64,000 bases of DNA from Propionibacteriaceae bacterium (GTDB lineage Bacteria; Actinomycetota; Actinomycetes; Propionibacteriales; Propionibacteriaceae). How positions within the stretch are numbered: position 1 is the first letter of the stretch; each line of letters opens with the position of its first letter. The stretch is taken from positions 372,001-436,000 of the forward strand of contig JADKFR010000002.1 in the NCBI GenBank assembly GCA_016717345.1. The letters run 5' to 3'. The notes under the pieces were generated by a model. It had not been told where the DNA came from, ran no database searches, and saw nothing but the letters and a program-made list of their open reading frames with translations. Positions 55,118-63,682 of the stretch are shown piece by piece. The position numbers were made by a program, and so were the translations under genes.

Positions 55118-55591
55118 GTGTTTGCCAAGCGCACCATGCTCGCCGTTATTGGAGCCACGGCGGGACTGGTCCTATCGGCGTGCGGTTCGGGCGGCGGTTC
55201 GTTACCGACCGTGGAGCCACCGGAGCTGCCTAACGGTGCGTCGTCAGCAGGGCAGGTGTCCGGCACAGACTTCGACGACGATCCGGTAGCAGGCTCGGGC
55301 TGGAAGTTCACGACGCCGCGCGTGTCGGTCGAGCTGGCACAGTTCTACCAACAAGTTGCCGATCGGAAGGCGGGCCGGCCGGTTAACCCGACTCATCAAT
55401 CCTCCAAGGCCACCTGCTGGTCCTGGCAGGAATCCGGACACTGGTCGAGTATCGGGCTGATACAAGGCACCAAGACCCGCTTCGTCGTCTTCAACGCCGC
55501 TACGACCACTCCCGAGCCGAACCTGGAGGGACAAGACAGGTGTGAGCTCGCGCGCAAGTACATCAGTGAGTTTGATGCGTGGCTCGGCTGA
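55118..55591 (+). CDS. Putative lipoprotein, unknown function
   Basis: The 157-residue product starts at a GTG and has a clear lipoprotein signal, 'MLAVIGATAGLVLSAC', with the modified Cys at about residue 22. A Gly/Ser linker follows, then a globular domain with two further cysteines ('ATCWSWQESGHW' and 'DRCELARKYISEF') that could form a disulfide. It lies 68 bp after the previous lipoprotein gene on the same strand. I do not recognise the family. Confidence 0.62.
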   Translation: MFAKRTMLAVIGATAGLVLSACGSGGGSLPTVEPPELPNGASSAGQVSGTDFDDDPVAGSGWKFTTPRVSVELAQFYQQVADRKAGRPVNPTHQSSKATCWSWQESGHWSSIGLIQGTKTRFVVFNAATTTPEPNLEGQDRCELARKYISEFDAWLG

Positions 55592-55984
55592 CCCTCCGCC
55601 TCGTCGGCAGGTCCGTCTCCATCCTGGGGCCCGGCCTGAAGTGTCATTGGCATCGTGGGGTCACGCACATCCTGTACTCGGCTAGGACCGACCCAGCGCA
55701 ACGCGGCATGAGAGTGCACTTGTTCGGACGCGGTTGTCGTCCAGCCACAGTTCAACTGACGTTGGCCCGTCGCGAGCGCACTGTCCGCAGTGCTGCCGCG
55801 TGACCGAGCGGCTACAGATCCAGCAGCAGCGCCAGGACGGCGTGACCAAGTCGAGGATGGCCCGCGACCTGGGCTTGAGCCGATCCACGCTGCACTCGAT
55901 GCTCAGGAGGACCCGCCGGTACGCGAAGCAGGGAGACGCCGGCAACTGACCGGCGAGCCCCCGTCGTTGGCCAGTTGTCGCCGC
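55592..55984. other. Gap with a possible small helix-turn-helix ORF
   Basis: About 390 bp between the second lipoprotein and the convergent unknown gene. Apart from the small frame at 55800-55949 I see no gene, repeat or terminator. Confidence 0.5.
55800..55949 (+). CDS. Possible small HTH peptide or resolvase-type DNA-binding fragment
   Basis: A GTG-initiated 49-residue frame contains 'VTKSRMARDLGLSRSTLHSM', which fits a helix-turn-helix of the resolvase/Hin C-terminal kind, and ends in a basic tail. The in-frame sequence upstream contains 'CPQCC'. No ribosome-binding site is obvious. It could be the leftover DNA-binding end of a serine recombinase. Confidence 0.3.
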   Translation: MTERLQIQQQRQDGVTKSRMARDLGLSRSTLHSMLRRTRRYAKQGDAGN

Positions 55985-56743
55985 CTAGGTGTCGAGGTCC
56001 TCGTCCATGTCGTCCAGGTCGTCGAAGGCAGGTTGGCCGTCGTCTTCGTCATCATTGGCTGCACTGGTATCGGAGCCGACTGTCAGGAAATCGTTGAGGG
56101 CATCGTGCTGCTCGTCATCCATCGGTACAAGGAGGGTAACGGAGGTGAGCAGCACGTGTGCGAGCAGGGTGTCGCTCTTGGTGACGCCGATGCCTGTACT
56201 GCGCGTGAAGTCGATGGTGACGCGGCCGGTGGGCGTGGTGACCGTAGCCTTGTCGACCATCGCCGAGGGCATACTGCTCGTAGCCGCCGTCAGGACATCC
56301 GAGCCCGTCGTCCCGCTGTCATCGCTGATTGCAAGGCGCGTGCCACCGACGCTGGCGCTGACGGAGGCAACGGAGGCACTCTGGGTGCGCTCGACGTACT
56401 CCTCGACCAGGATCCCTGCAGCCGGCTTCTTCAGACGCGATTCGATCAGCTTGCCGGTACGGGCAGCGAAGGCATGGAAGCCGGGTCCGCGCAGGGTCAG
56501 CGCAGGTGGCGTCTGCGAGACGGGGAGGTCCACGCCCCACCTGAGTTCCGGCGGTTCCTTCTCGTCAAGGAGGCGCATGTCGACGACCTGGCATGCGCGT
56601 GCTCGAAGTACGTCGAGGTTGGCGTTGACGAGGTGCTGGAAGTTGTTCGTGCGTGCAACGTCGGCCGTCGCGAGCTCGAACAGGTGCTCGATGGTCAGGT
56701 TCCGACCCACCCCTCGCCAGAACCCCTCGTCGTCGGTGTCCAT
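55985..56743 (-). CDS. Unknown protein, probable C-terminal half of the preceding gene
   Basis: The 252-residue frame begins at an ATG at 56743 but family-like sequence ('LPLLYLVQL') continues upstream of it without a start codon, so the true start is not here. Residues 1-120 are mixed alpha/beta with 'WRGVGRNLTIEHLFELATAD'. Residues 130-210 are Ser/Thr/Val-rich and likely beta, and the last 30 residues are strongly acidic. I do not recognise a family. It lies 37 bp after the next gene and probably belongs to the same protein through two lost bases (see findings). Confidence 0.6.
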   Translation of the reverse strand: MDTDDEGFWRGVGRNLTIEHLFELATADVARTNNFQHLVNANLDVLRARACQVVDMRLLDEKEPPELRWGVDLPVSQTPPALTLRGPGFHAFAARTGKLIESRLKKPAAGILVEEYVERTQSASVASVSASVGGTRLAISDDSGTTGSDVLTAATSSMPSAMVDKATVTTPTGRVTIDFTRSTGIGVTKSDTLLAHVLLTSVTLLVPMDDEQHDALNDFLTVGSDTSAANDDEDDGQPAFDDLDDMDEDLDT

Positions 56744-56780
56744 GAGTTGAACCAGGTAGAGCAGGGGCAGGCTTCCGACG

Positions 56781-57458
56781 TCACTGACAGCTTGGCGTCT
56801 CCGGGGTACTGGTCGAGGCGGATCCGCCTCCCTCCCAGACTGCTTGCACGACGCGGTTGAGCCGGCGCGCCTGCCCTTCTCCGAAGAAGTGCTCGATGGT
56901 GTTCAGCGCCTCGCGCGTGCCCGTAACTTGGCCACCCGCAGCATCGGTGAACCCCTTGGCGAACGTGTCGGCGAGGTCACGGGCATCCGTGGATCCGACA
57001 AGTGCACCTCGGCCAGCGTGAGCGAGCGAGTTTCGCAGCATCCGGTCCGTGGGCGCGGCGGACTCACGGGTCGTCAGCTCCTCGACTGCCGCTGGAGTGG
57101 TCAGCAGGACGTCGGCCTGTCGGCTCGTCTCGTCGAGATGGTCCTCGTCCGACTCGGATAGTTCGGGTGTTGTCAGGCCGAAGATCAAGGGGTCGAGCTT
57201 GTCGAGCATCGAGATGTCCTCCCCAAGCTCGGGAAGGTTGTCGGTGAAGCGCAGGAAGACCGGGCGCTCCACGTCCTTGGCCCATCTCAACACCATGTCG
57301 GGCGCGTACGTGTGGTTGAAGTAAGTCGTGATCTTCACAGTGGCGCTGGGGTCGAAGGCCGCAAGGGCTCCGGCGATAGCCTCCTTGACCCTCTTCTCCG
57401 ACTGGTGAGGGTCACGTTCGTGGAGGGCATCGATGACGTGCTGTTCGAGGGTCGTCAT
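56781..57458 (-). CDS. Unknown protein, partner of the nuclease-like gene
   Basis: The 225-residue frame starts at an ATG overlapping the stop of the nuclease-like gene (ATGA). The N-terminal 90 residues ('VKEAIAGALAAFDPSATVKI', 'TYAPDMVLRW', 'RPVFLRFTDN') resemble a small alpha/beta domain with a possible active-site Asp near residue 54. No known family is recognised. The last 15 residues ('SASTSTPETPSCQ') have poor codon use compared with the overlapping frame, which suggests the real protein continues in another frame into the 252-residue gene. Confidence 0.62.
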   Translation of the reverse strand: MTTLEQHVIDALHERDPHQSEKRVKEAIAGALAAFDPSATVKITTYFNHTYAPDMVLRWAKDVERPVFLRFTDNLPELGEDISMLDKLDPLIFGLTTPELSESDEDHLDETSRQADVLLTTPAAVEELTTRESAAPTDRMLRNSLAHAGRGALVGSTDARDLADTFAKGFTDAAGGQVTGTREALNTIEHFFGEGQARRLNRVVQAVWEGGGSASTSTPETPSCQ

Positions 57459-58138
57459 GACCCCGACGCCTTCAGCAACTCGTGGTTGTGGATGAGCCCG
57501 AGGTGAACTGGGTCGGGGACGAGGGCTTCCTGCTTGTCGCTCAGCACCAGAAGCCACAGACGCTCGGCGACCTTCGCACACACCTCGTCGTCAGCAAGTT
57601 CCTCGGCGTTTGCGCCGTCGGCGAAGACCCGCTTGGCGTTGGCGATGACGGCGGTCTTGACCGTGTCTGCCGAAGTCAGCCTGTCCCACGTGGTTGCAGC
57701 GTGCGGCGCCCACGAGATCCACATGAAGTTGTCAGCCAGTCTGGGCATGGCCAAGTAGGCGACGTAGCACTTGGCCAAGAATTCGCGATAGTGCGCGGGG
57801 AGATCCCCTGAGTTGGCGTACTTCTTCACCTCTGCGTAGAACATCTGCCCGTGGAAATCGCCGTATCTCAGCGTGCCGCCAAGGTCGAATGAGAAGGACT
57901 CCCCGCCTTGGGGCCAGTCAAAGCTCAACTTGTCAGCAGCACCCTTGTCCGGGTTGACCCAGCAGGCATCGACCCTCGACGTGGATTCGAGCCAATGCTT
58001 TGCCCGCCGCGCCCCTTGGCGGCCCAATTCGTGCAGGGACTCGCCCCGCTTGACCGCCTCACCCATAGGCGCCACGTTAGCGGCCGGACGGTGTCGCGGC
58101 CGGGATGAAGGCTCATGTCGGAGAGCCACGGTGTCCAT
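57455..58138 (-). CDS. Putative PD-(D/E)xK nuclease-fold protein
   Basis: This protein of 227 residues starts from the ATG at 58138, preceded by GAGG; a second ATG at 58066 is possible. The stretch 'FSFDLGGTLRYGDF' followed by 'MFYAEVKKYANSGDLPAHY' gives an Asp and a Glu-Val-Lys (ExK) about 18 residues apart on consecutive strands, the arrangement of restriction-type nucleases. 'KCYVAYLAMP' and 'FMWISWAPH' follow. The rest is helical. It is translationally coupled to the unknown partner gene. Function in DNA cleavage or phage defence is inference from motif and context. Confidence 0.6.
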   Translation of the reverse strand: MDTVALRHEPSSRPRHRPAANVAPMGEAVKRGESLHELGRQGARRAKHWLESTSRVDACWVNPDKGAADKLSFDWPQGGESFSFDLGGTLRYGDFHGQMFYAEVKKYANSGDLPAHYREFLAKCYVAYLAMPRLADNFMWISWAPHAATTWDRLTSADTVKTAVIANAKRVFADGANAEELADDEVCAKVAERLWLLVLSDKQEALVPDPVHLGLIHNHELLKASGS

Positions 58139-58427
58139 GAGCCTCACGCTAGGGGTCGGCTCCGACAGTCTTCGCCCGTTGGGATTCACCGAGGACCAGA
58201 TCAACGAGGCCGAGAAGGCGTCGTCCACAGCGGCCAAGGATAAAGCTCCAGCAGCGCGAGGCGGCCGTGGAGGCACGACTCCTAGGCGGGTTTGGAGCGG
58301 GCGCGCGGGAACTTGGCATGACCGCGAACTCTCGCTGCTGACGACGACCCCCGCAGCTCCCGGCATCTGGATCCTTTCCTCGACAGGTCGACACGTCCGC
58401 TCCTCGGCATTATGTGGGTGATCGTTG

Positions 58428-59672
58428 TCAAGAGGCTTCGGTGCGGTCGACGGTGGCGATGAGGTTCTCGTAGATCTGGGCTCGTCTGGTTTGTCCTTTG
58501 GCGCAGGCGTCGGCGCGTTGGGCGAGCAGGGTGGGTCGGAACCGAGGCCGGTGGTGAAGTAGGTGCAGGTCTCGCAGATGTTCTCGAACTCGCAGTCCAT
58601 GATGGTGGGCCGTACGCAGTAGCCGTTGCCGAGCAGCCGGTGGTGCTCACGGTTGAGGCGGGCCATGTTCGGGCCGAGGGCGTCAGCGGGCAACTGGGCG
58701 GGGCTGGCGTAGAGGGCGTCGACCTTTCGGCGACGGTGAAGTATTCCTCGGCGACGGTCCGGTTCGCGATCTTGGCGTACACCAGTGTCATGTCGAGGGA
58801 TTTGTGGCCGAGCATCGCCGCGATCGCTTCCAGGCTCATGCCGCGGTTGATCGCCTGGGTCGCCAGGGTGTGCCGGAGCTGGTGGGGGTGGATGTGGGGC
58901 AGCCCTGCTGCGCTGCCGGCCTTGTTGATGAACCGGTGACGGTGTGCCGGTCGAGCGGTTTACCGTTCTCGCGGGGCAGCAGCAGCGGGTGCCCGGTGGG
59001 CACATGCGCGTCCCGGTAGGAGTCGACGAGTTCGACGACGCGGGGGTGCAACGGTAGGTAGCGGTCCTCGTGGAGCTTGCCGACGGGCACGTGCAGCCAG
59101 TTCGTGTCACCGATCAGGACGACGGCGTCGGCGGTGAGCGCGGTGTATTCCCCGACTCGCAGGCCGGTCCGTAACAAGAACTCGACCGTGACCCCGACCA
59201 GGGCACGCTTGTCGGCCTGGCCAGCGCGGAGCAGCTTCGCGGCGGTCGGATCGTCGAGGGCCTTGGGTAGGGCGTGGTCCTGGCGGGGCACGTCACCGTG
59301 GAACATCGGCACCCTGGCTGGGGGAGTCGTCCCAGCCCCACTCATCGATGCGGAGGAAGAACATCCGCAGCGTGCCGAGCCGGTGCGCGATCGTGGCGGG
59401 GGTGACCCTGGCACGGTTCTGACCGGGACGGGTTGCCAACCAGGGCTTGTAGCCCTCGATTTGAGGCCGGTCGATATCGGCGACCCGGCGGATGTGGGGT
59501 GTTCGGCGATCAGGAACGCCGCCAACGACCGCAACGCGAGGTCGGCGCCCATCACGCTGCCCGGCCGCAGCACGCACCCGAGCTGGGTGAGGTAGGCACG
59601 CATCGTGACGACGAGCTCGGGCCGGGCGACAGCAAGGACGTCCCAGGTCGGCAGCAGCAGCGGGCCGCTCAC
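58428..59672 (-). pseudogene. Tyrosine recombinase 1 (Cys-rich C-terminus), multiple frameshifts
   Basis: Reading across frames recovers one recombinase of about 414 residues: N-terminal 'MRAYLTQLGCVLRPGS', SAM-like domain 'IEGYKPWLATRPGQNRARVT', catalytic Arg in 'LLRTGLRVGEYTAL', 'HPHQLRHTLATQ' (His-x-x-Arg), and the nucleophile Tyr in 'GHKSLDMTLVYAKI'. A zinc-like tail 'CEFENICETCTYFTTGL' and 'ADACAKGQTRRAQIYENLI' follows. At least five frame changes are needed, for example one missing C near 58952 (CACCGG). The GTG start overlaps the stop of recombinase 2. It is either decayed or badly affected by base-calling errors. Confidence 0.75.
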
Positions 59673-60776
59673 CGTGGCCTCCGGAACCCGGGGACCGGCG
59701 TCGGCCGGGCCGGTGGTGGTGCCGCGGGCGGCAGGGGGTGTTCGGTGAAGACCTGGGCGTCGATAACCTCCGCAGCCCTTCGGTATTGCGACGCCAGCCA
59801 GTCATCGGCCAGGTGCAGATAGATCCTTGTCGACTCGATCGACGCATGACCGGCTTGGGCTTGCACGGCTTCCAACGCCATCCCTGCTTCCCGCAGCCGC
59901 GTCAGGCACGTGTGACGCAACTCGTGGCAGGTCGCGTGCGCCAGCCCGGCCCGCATCCTGGCCCCGTGGAGGACCTCATCCAAGCCATCCGCGGTAGCGG
60001 CCGCCCGCGACGTGGCCGTTTGAGCACCACGAACAGCACATCGGAGTCGGCGTCGGCAGGGCGCTCCTGCTCCAGATAGGCCGCCACCTGGGTGAAGAAC
60101 CGGGCCGCGATCGGGATCAACCGCTGGTGCCCTCCCTTGCCGTTGGCGACGAACACCCGCCGTTGCGCCACCTGCAAGTCACCGATCCGCAGCCCGAGCA
60201 CCTCGCAGCGACGCAGACCGCCCAGCACCATCGCCGCGACCATCGCCCGATCCCGGTGAGTCCGCAACGCCGCCGTCAACGCGTCGACCTCGGCCGGGGT
60301 CAGAATCCGCGGCAAAGTGCGCGGCGCCCGCACCAACGGCACCCCCTGCCGAGGCCGGTTCCGCTCCCGCCGCGTCGGTAGCCCTTTCGGCACCGGGTTC
60401 GCCGCAACGTCACCCCGCGCGACCAGATACCCGTACAGGCCGCTGATCGTCGACAAGCGTCGATGGACCGTCCGCAACGACACCCCAGCCGGCTCATCCC
60501 GCACCGGCACCACGCCTGCGACGGGCAGGGACCCCGTCCCCGTCCGCTGGGCCGTGATGAACCCGAACACGTCCGCCGGCGTCACCGCGACGACCGGCTT
60601 ACCGACCACGGCGAAGAACACCTCAGGTCGTACCAGGCCGCCAGCACCGAGTTCGGCCGGACCCGGGCCACCAAGAACTCCAAATAGGAATCCACCAGCA
60701 GATCCCCGAACAGGCCCGGTGGCGACCCCGCAACCCGATCAGCGACAGGAAACAGGCACGGCAGAACAAGCGACAT
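59669..60776 (-). pseudogene. Tyrosine recombinase 2, two frameshifts
   Basis: The ATG at 60776 follows GGAGGTG. The N-terminal frame ('LVDSYLEFLVARVRPNSVLA') changes near 60628, where one missing A in CTGAGG would restore 'YDLKVFFAVVGKPV'. The middle frame has 'LTPAEVDALTAALRTHRDRA' and the catalytic Arg in 'LGGLRRCEVLGLRIGDL'. A second change near 59985 leads to 'CHELRHTCLTRLREAG' and 'GHASIESTRIYLHLADDWLA' with the nucleophile Tyr. Joined length is about 368 residues. It is translationally coupled to recombinase 1, as in Tn554- or RIT-type modules. Confidence 0.75.
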
Positions 60777-61266
60777 GACAGGCACCTCCACCCGATCCTG
60801 ACACCACCCCACCGGCAGTGCTCACGAACGGAAGATCACCCACATATCAAGCATGAGCGGAAGGGATCACGATCCATGCGGTGATCAATCGCCGCATCGG
60901 GCGCGGCGCCACGGCGCACTCGACAGCGTCGCAGTGGCTCACCCCCACGCGGAACAGTGGCTCACCCGACGCCGGAACGGTGGCTCTCACCCAGCGCAAT
61001 ATCCAGGAAGGCACGGCAGCGAGCCCGCCCCCTGAGTCGATCACAGCGGACGGCTCCACCCACCTCCTCGCAGCCCTGGATCCGTGCGTGCTTGGCAAGC
61101 GTTCGCGATCATGACTACCGCGCAAGTCGTCAAGGTGTTGCCGCACCTTCCGCCTCAGCATTCGAGGCCGCGTTCGCCGTTCTGAGTGCCCGGAGCGGGT
61201 GATCAGCGATGACCCGACTGGCGTCCCGCGATCTAGTGGGCGGCCAACGATGAGTATCCTTCTCGA
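60777..61266. other. Gap holding a probable IS21-type terminal remnant
   Basis: About 490 bp without a supported gene. It contains a short 23-bp tandem repeat at 60934-60992 that resembles an insertion-sequence end. Small open frames here lack recognisable motifs. Confidence 0.6.
60934..60992. repeat. 23-bp tandem repeat, insertion-sequence end-like
   Basis: Units starting GTGGCTCACCC at 60934 and 60957 are both 23 bp (each ending in CGGAAC plus one base), and a third partial unit, GTGGCTCTCACCC, starts at 60980. The spacing matches the repeated transposase sites at IS21 ends, but the sequence differs from the complete IS21 at 51.7-54.1 kb. No transposase gene is attached. Confidence 0.6.
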
Positions 61267-61881
61267 GTGCCAGTTCACGTTGTGTCAGGCGACCTCACCG
61301 AGGAACTGGCAGCTTTTCGGGGCGTCGGCCGCGTAGCTGTCGACACGGAGACGACCGGTTTGGACTGGCGAGGAGACTCACTGAAACTCTGCCAGCTGTT
61401 CGCGCCTGCCTTGGGCCCGATGCTCATTCGGATCGCCGGCCCGGCTCCCCAGCTGCGGGCACTGCTGGAGGACCCTTCAGTCATCAAGGTCTTCCATTTC
61501 GCTCCGTTCGACTTGCGGTTTCTCGAGGCGGGGCTTGGCGCGCGCACGACTTCGGTGGTCTGTACCAAGGCGGCCTCCAAGCTCCTCGACCCTGAGCTCC
61601 CCTCCCAGGCTCATAGTCTCGGCGCCTTACTTCTCCGCCATTTCGGCGTCGAACTCGACAAGGGCGCGGTGCGCACCAGTGACTGGGGCTCAGTTGAACT
61701 AACCGACGCGCAGACCGAGTACGCAGCTGGGGACGTTGTCAGTCTCCTGCGCCTGGCGGATGTCGAGTTGGACCTTCTGCGGGGCAAGGGTCTTAGCGAT
61801 GAGTTCGCGGCAATCTGCGAGTACATGCCGGTCGATGCGCATCTCGAGGTGACGGGCATCCCTAACCCCTTGACCTACTGA
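61267..61881 (+). CDS. RNase D-like 3'-5' exonuclease (DEDD fold)
   Basis: The 204-residue product is a stand-alone exonuclease domain. Exo I is 'VAVDTETTGLDW' with Asp26 and Glu28, Exo II is 'VFHFAPFDLRFL' with an Asp near residue 82, and Exo III is 'YAAGDVVSLLRLADVEL' with the Tyr and Asp of the DEDDy class. The HRDC domain of true RNase D is absent. GTG start at 61267. It may trim RNA or single-stranded DNA. It is convergent with the HIRAN gene, overlapping by 7 bp. Confidence 0.88.
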   Translation: MPVHVVSGDLTEELAAFRGVGRVAVDTETTGLDWRGDSLKLCQLFAPALGPMLIRIAGPAPQLRALLEDPSVIKVFHFAPFDLRFLEAGLGARTTSVVCTKAASKLLDPELPSQAHSLGALLLRHFGVELDKGAVRTSDWGSVELTDAQTEYAAGDVVSLLRLADVELDLLRGKGLSDEFAAICEYMPVDAHLEVTGIPNPLTY

Positions 61882-62682
61882 ATGTCGAGAGGCTCCCACC
61901 TTCCGTCCCGGTCGAACACAAAACCGGCAGGTGCGGAGGTGTCGAGGTCCAGAGCAAGGCGAAGGTGGAACGGTGCTCCAGGTCCGTTGACCCGATAGAC
62001 GACCGCCTCGCGCGGTTCGACGTCAACAAGCCCTCGGACGCTTGCTGACAGCGCCCTCGGCACCCAGCCAACCGGCACCCCCCCGACGGTGAGAAGTACC
62101 GCATAGGGGTCCTGAGGACTGTCGAGTTCTGCTTCCAGCTGGACCCTGTCGCCGACGTGCAGTGACTGCAGCGCGACTTCCTGCTCCTCACGACTGACGA
62201 GGACGTTACGGCCCGGCAGGTGCCGGATGGCCTCGGGAATGTGGCTGACACCGTTGGCCAAGAAGCGGGAGCGTGCGTGTTCTTCTGCGACTGTGGGCAG
62301 TTGCATGAACTGGAGGGTGTCACCCGCACGTCGGCCGCCAGACTCGACGATCTGCTCCCAGGGCGTCGCGGCTTCCAACCCGATGCTTCCGAGGTAGTCA
62401 GCGTAGTCCGGACGCTCGCTCGACATGACGCGCTGGTCGAACACAGCTGGAATCTGATCACTCGTATCGGTGATGAAGGTCCTCGAGACCGGGCAGTGGA
62501 CGAAAACCGCTGATCTCTGCGGCAGCGACCGTGTACGCGAAGGAGTACCTGCCGCCCTTGTGGGAGAAGCGGCCGATCGGGATTATCTCGTGGGAGTCTG
62601 GGTGCTGCCACATCACAAGCAGGTCGTCAGTCTGCGCGTTGCGGGAGGGCTGAGGCCGATCAAGAACCGATGCAGATCGCAT
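61875..62682 (-). CDS. HIRAN-domain protein with HipA N-subdomain-like start, apparent frameshift
   Basis: The frame from the ATG at 62682 gives 'LVMWQHPDSHEIIPIGRFSH' and 'YSFAYTVAAAEISGFRPLPG', resembling the N-terminal subdomain of HipA, and stops at 62458 after 'HHRYE'. The continuation 'SDQIPAVFDQRVMSSERPDY' lies in another frame that runs to 61875. It contains a HIRAN domain, 'GDRVQLEAELDSPQDPYAVL' plus 'GVPVGWVPRALS'. The joined protein would be about 268 residues. HIRAN domains bind 3' DNA ends in helicases such as HLTF. The start overlaps the kinase gene by 23 bp, so the two are coupled. Confidence 0.7.
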
Positions 62683-63682
62683 CCTGGAGCCTCCTTAGGT
62701 TCAGATTGAGCAACTTATTGGTAAACGTAGCGGCTGGGAGTGACATTCCCGGGACGCCTTGCGCGAGTACCGCGCTCAGGGGGCTCAAGTCGAGGCTGGC
62801 GAGGCGCCCTTGCCACCATTGTGCTGCTTCGGGGCTCGCCAGCGAGATCGCGGCGACGGCATGATCGACGAGCGACGGCGCTTGTCCGACATGCTCGAAT
62901 CTGTGCGCCGTGCCTTTCCTGGCCCACGCGGTGAGTGAGATCGGGTCGCTCAGCCGCCGCTCGCGTTCGGCATCGGACAGGTTGTAGCCGAGACTTCCCC
63001 CGTGGTCATAAGACGGGGCCAGGCGATCGGGCAGTCCGACAAGTTGTGGTCTCAGCACCGCCCAGTTCTGTTCGTGCCGGTCCCGGTTCGCTACGAGGGC
63101 GTCGAGGATCACGTACCCGACGAACACGTCGAAGCCTGACATGGCTGCAGGCCCCTTGAATCCGGGAGGTGCCTGGACACCGTGCAGCGCAGTCTTGATG
63201 TTGGCAAGGGAATGTCCGGGTCGTTTGACCCCGGGCCGTGCTGGGTCGACAGTCTTCTCGCCCTCGACGTGTGGCACGTATCCGGGAGAGTGGGCGCTCA
63301 GTAGGGCGACGCGCCCCTCGTTAAGGTCATGGCCGTTGGGTCTGACTGACAGAGACAGCGACCCGCGGCGCCCATGGCGTCTGCAGAGCCGGGTATCGGC
63401 GCAGGGCACGCCGAGGGCCACGGCCACGTGGGTCGCGGCGACTTCTGCCCAGTCCTCCCCCTGTTCGACCCCCGTGGAGATCGGAGTTGATGTGTTCTTG
63501 TGCAGCCATACGCGCTCGTGATCGTTGGGATCCCGTAGCCAGATCACCGAGTTGGTCCCAGCCTGCTCAACGCCAAGCAACACCCAGTCGGACACATCGA
63601 TAGGGACCCAGGGGTTCAGACCCCTAGACGCCGTCTGTTCGTTCACAGAGCGATCTGCGGCGTTCGCGGGACCATCGGTCAC
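62660..63682 (-). CDS. HipA-like serine/threonine kinase core
   Basis: This 340-residue kinase lacks the usual HipA N-terminal subdomain. Visible HipA-type elements are 'EDWAEVAATHVAVALGVP' (alpha-helix of the nucleotide-binding lobe), the catalytic loop 'ALVANRDRHEQNWAVL' (Asp and Asn of the N-R-D-R-H-x-x-N motif), and the metal-binding 'LAPSYDHGGSLGYNL'. HipA toxins phosphorylate aminoacyl-tRNA synthetases and cause growth arrest. Here the kinase is read just before the HIRAN protein and overlaps the stop of the upstream partial gene (ATGA), giving a three-gene operon. Target and toxicity are not known. Confidence 0.78.
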   Translation of the reverse strand: MTDGPANAADRSVNEQTASRGLNPWVPIDVSDWVLLGVEQAGTNSVIWLRDPNDHERVWLHKNTSTPISTGVEQGEDWAEVAATHVAVALGVPCADTRLCRRHGRRGSLSLSVRPNGHDLNEGRVALLSAHSPGYVPHVEGEKTVDPARPGVKRPGHSLANIKTALHGVQAPPGFKGPAAMSGFDVFVGYVILDALVANRDRHEQNWAVLRPQLVGLPDRLAPSYDHGGSLGYNLSDAERERRLSDPISLTAWARKGTAHRFEHVGQAPSLVDHAVAAISLASPEAAQWWQGRLASLDLSPLSAVLAQGVPGMSLPAATFTNKLLNLNLRRLQDAICIGS

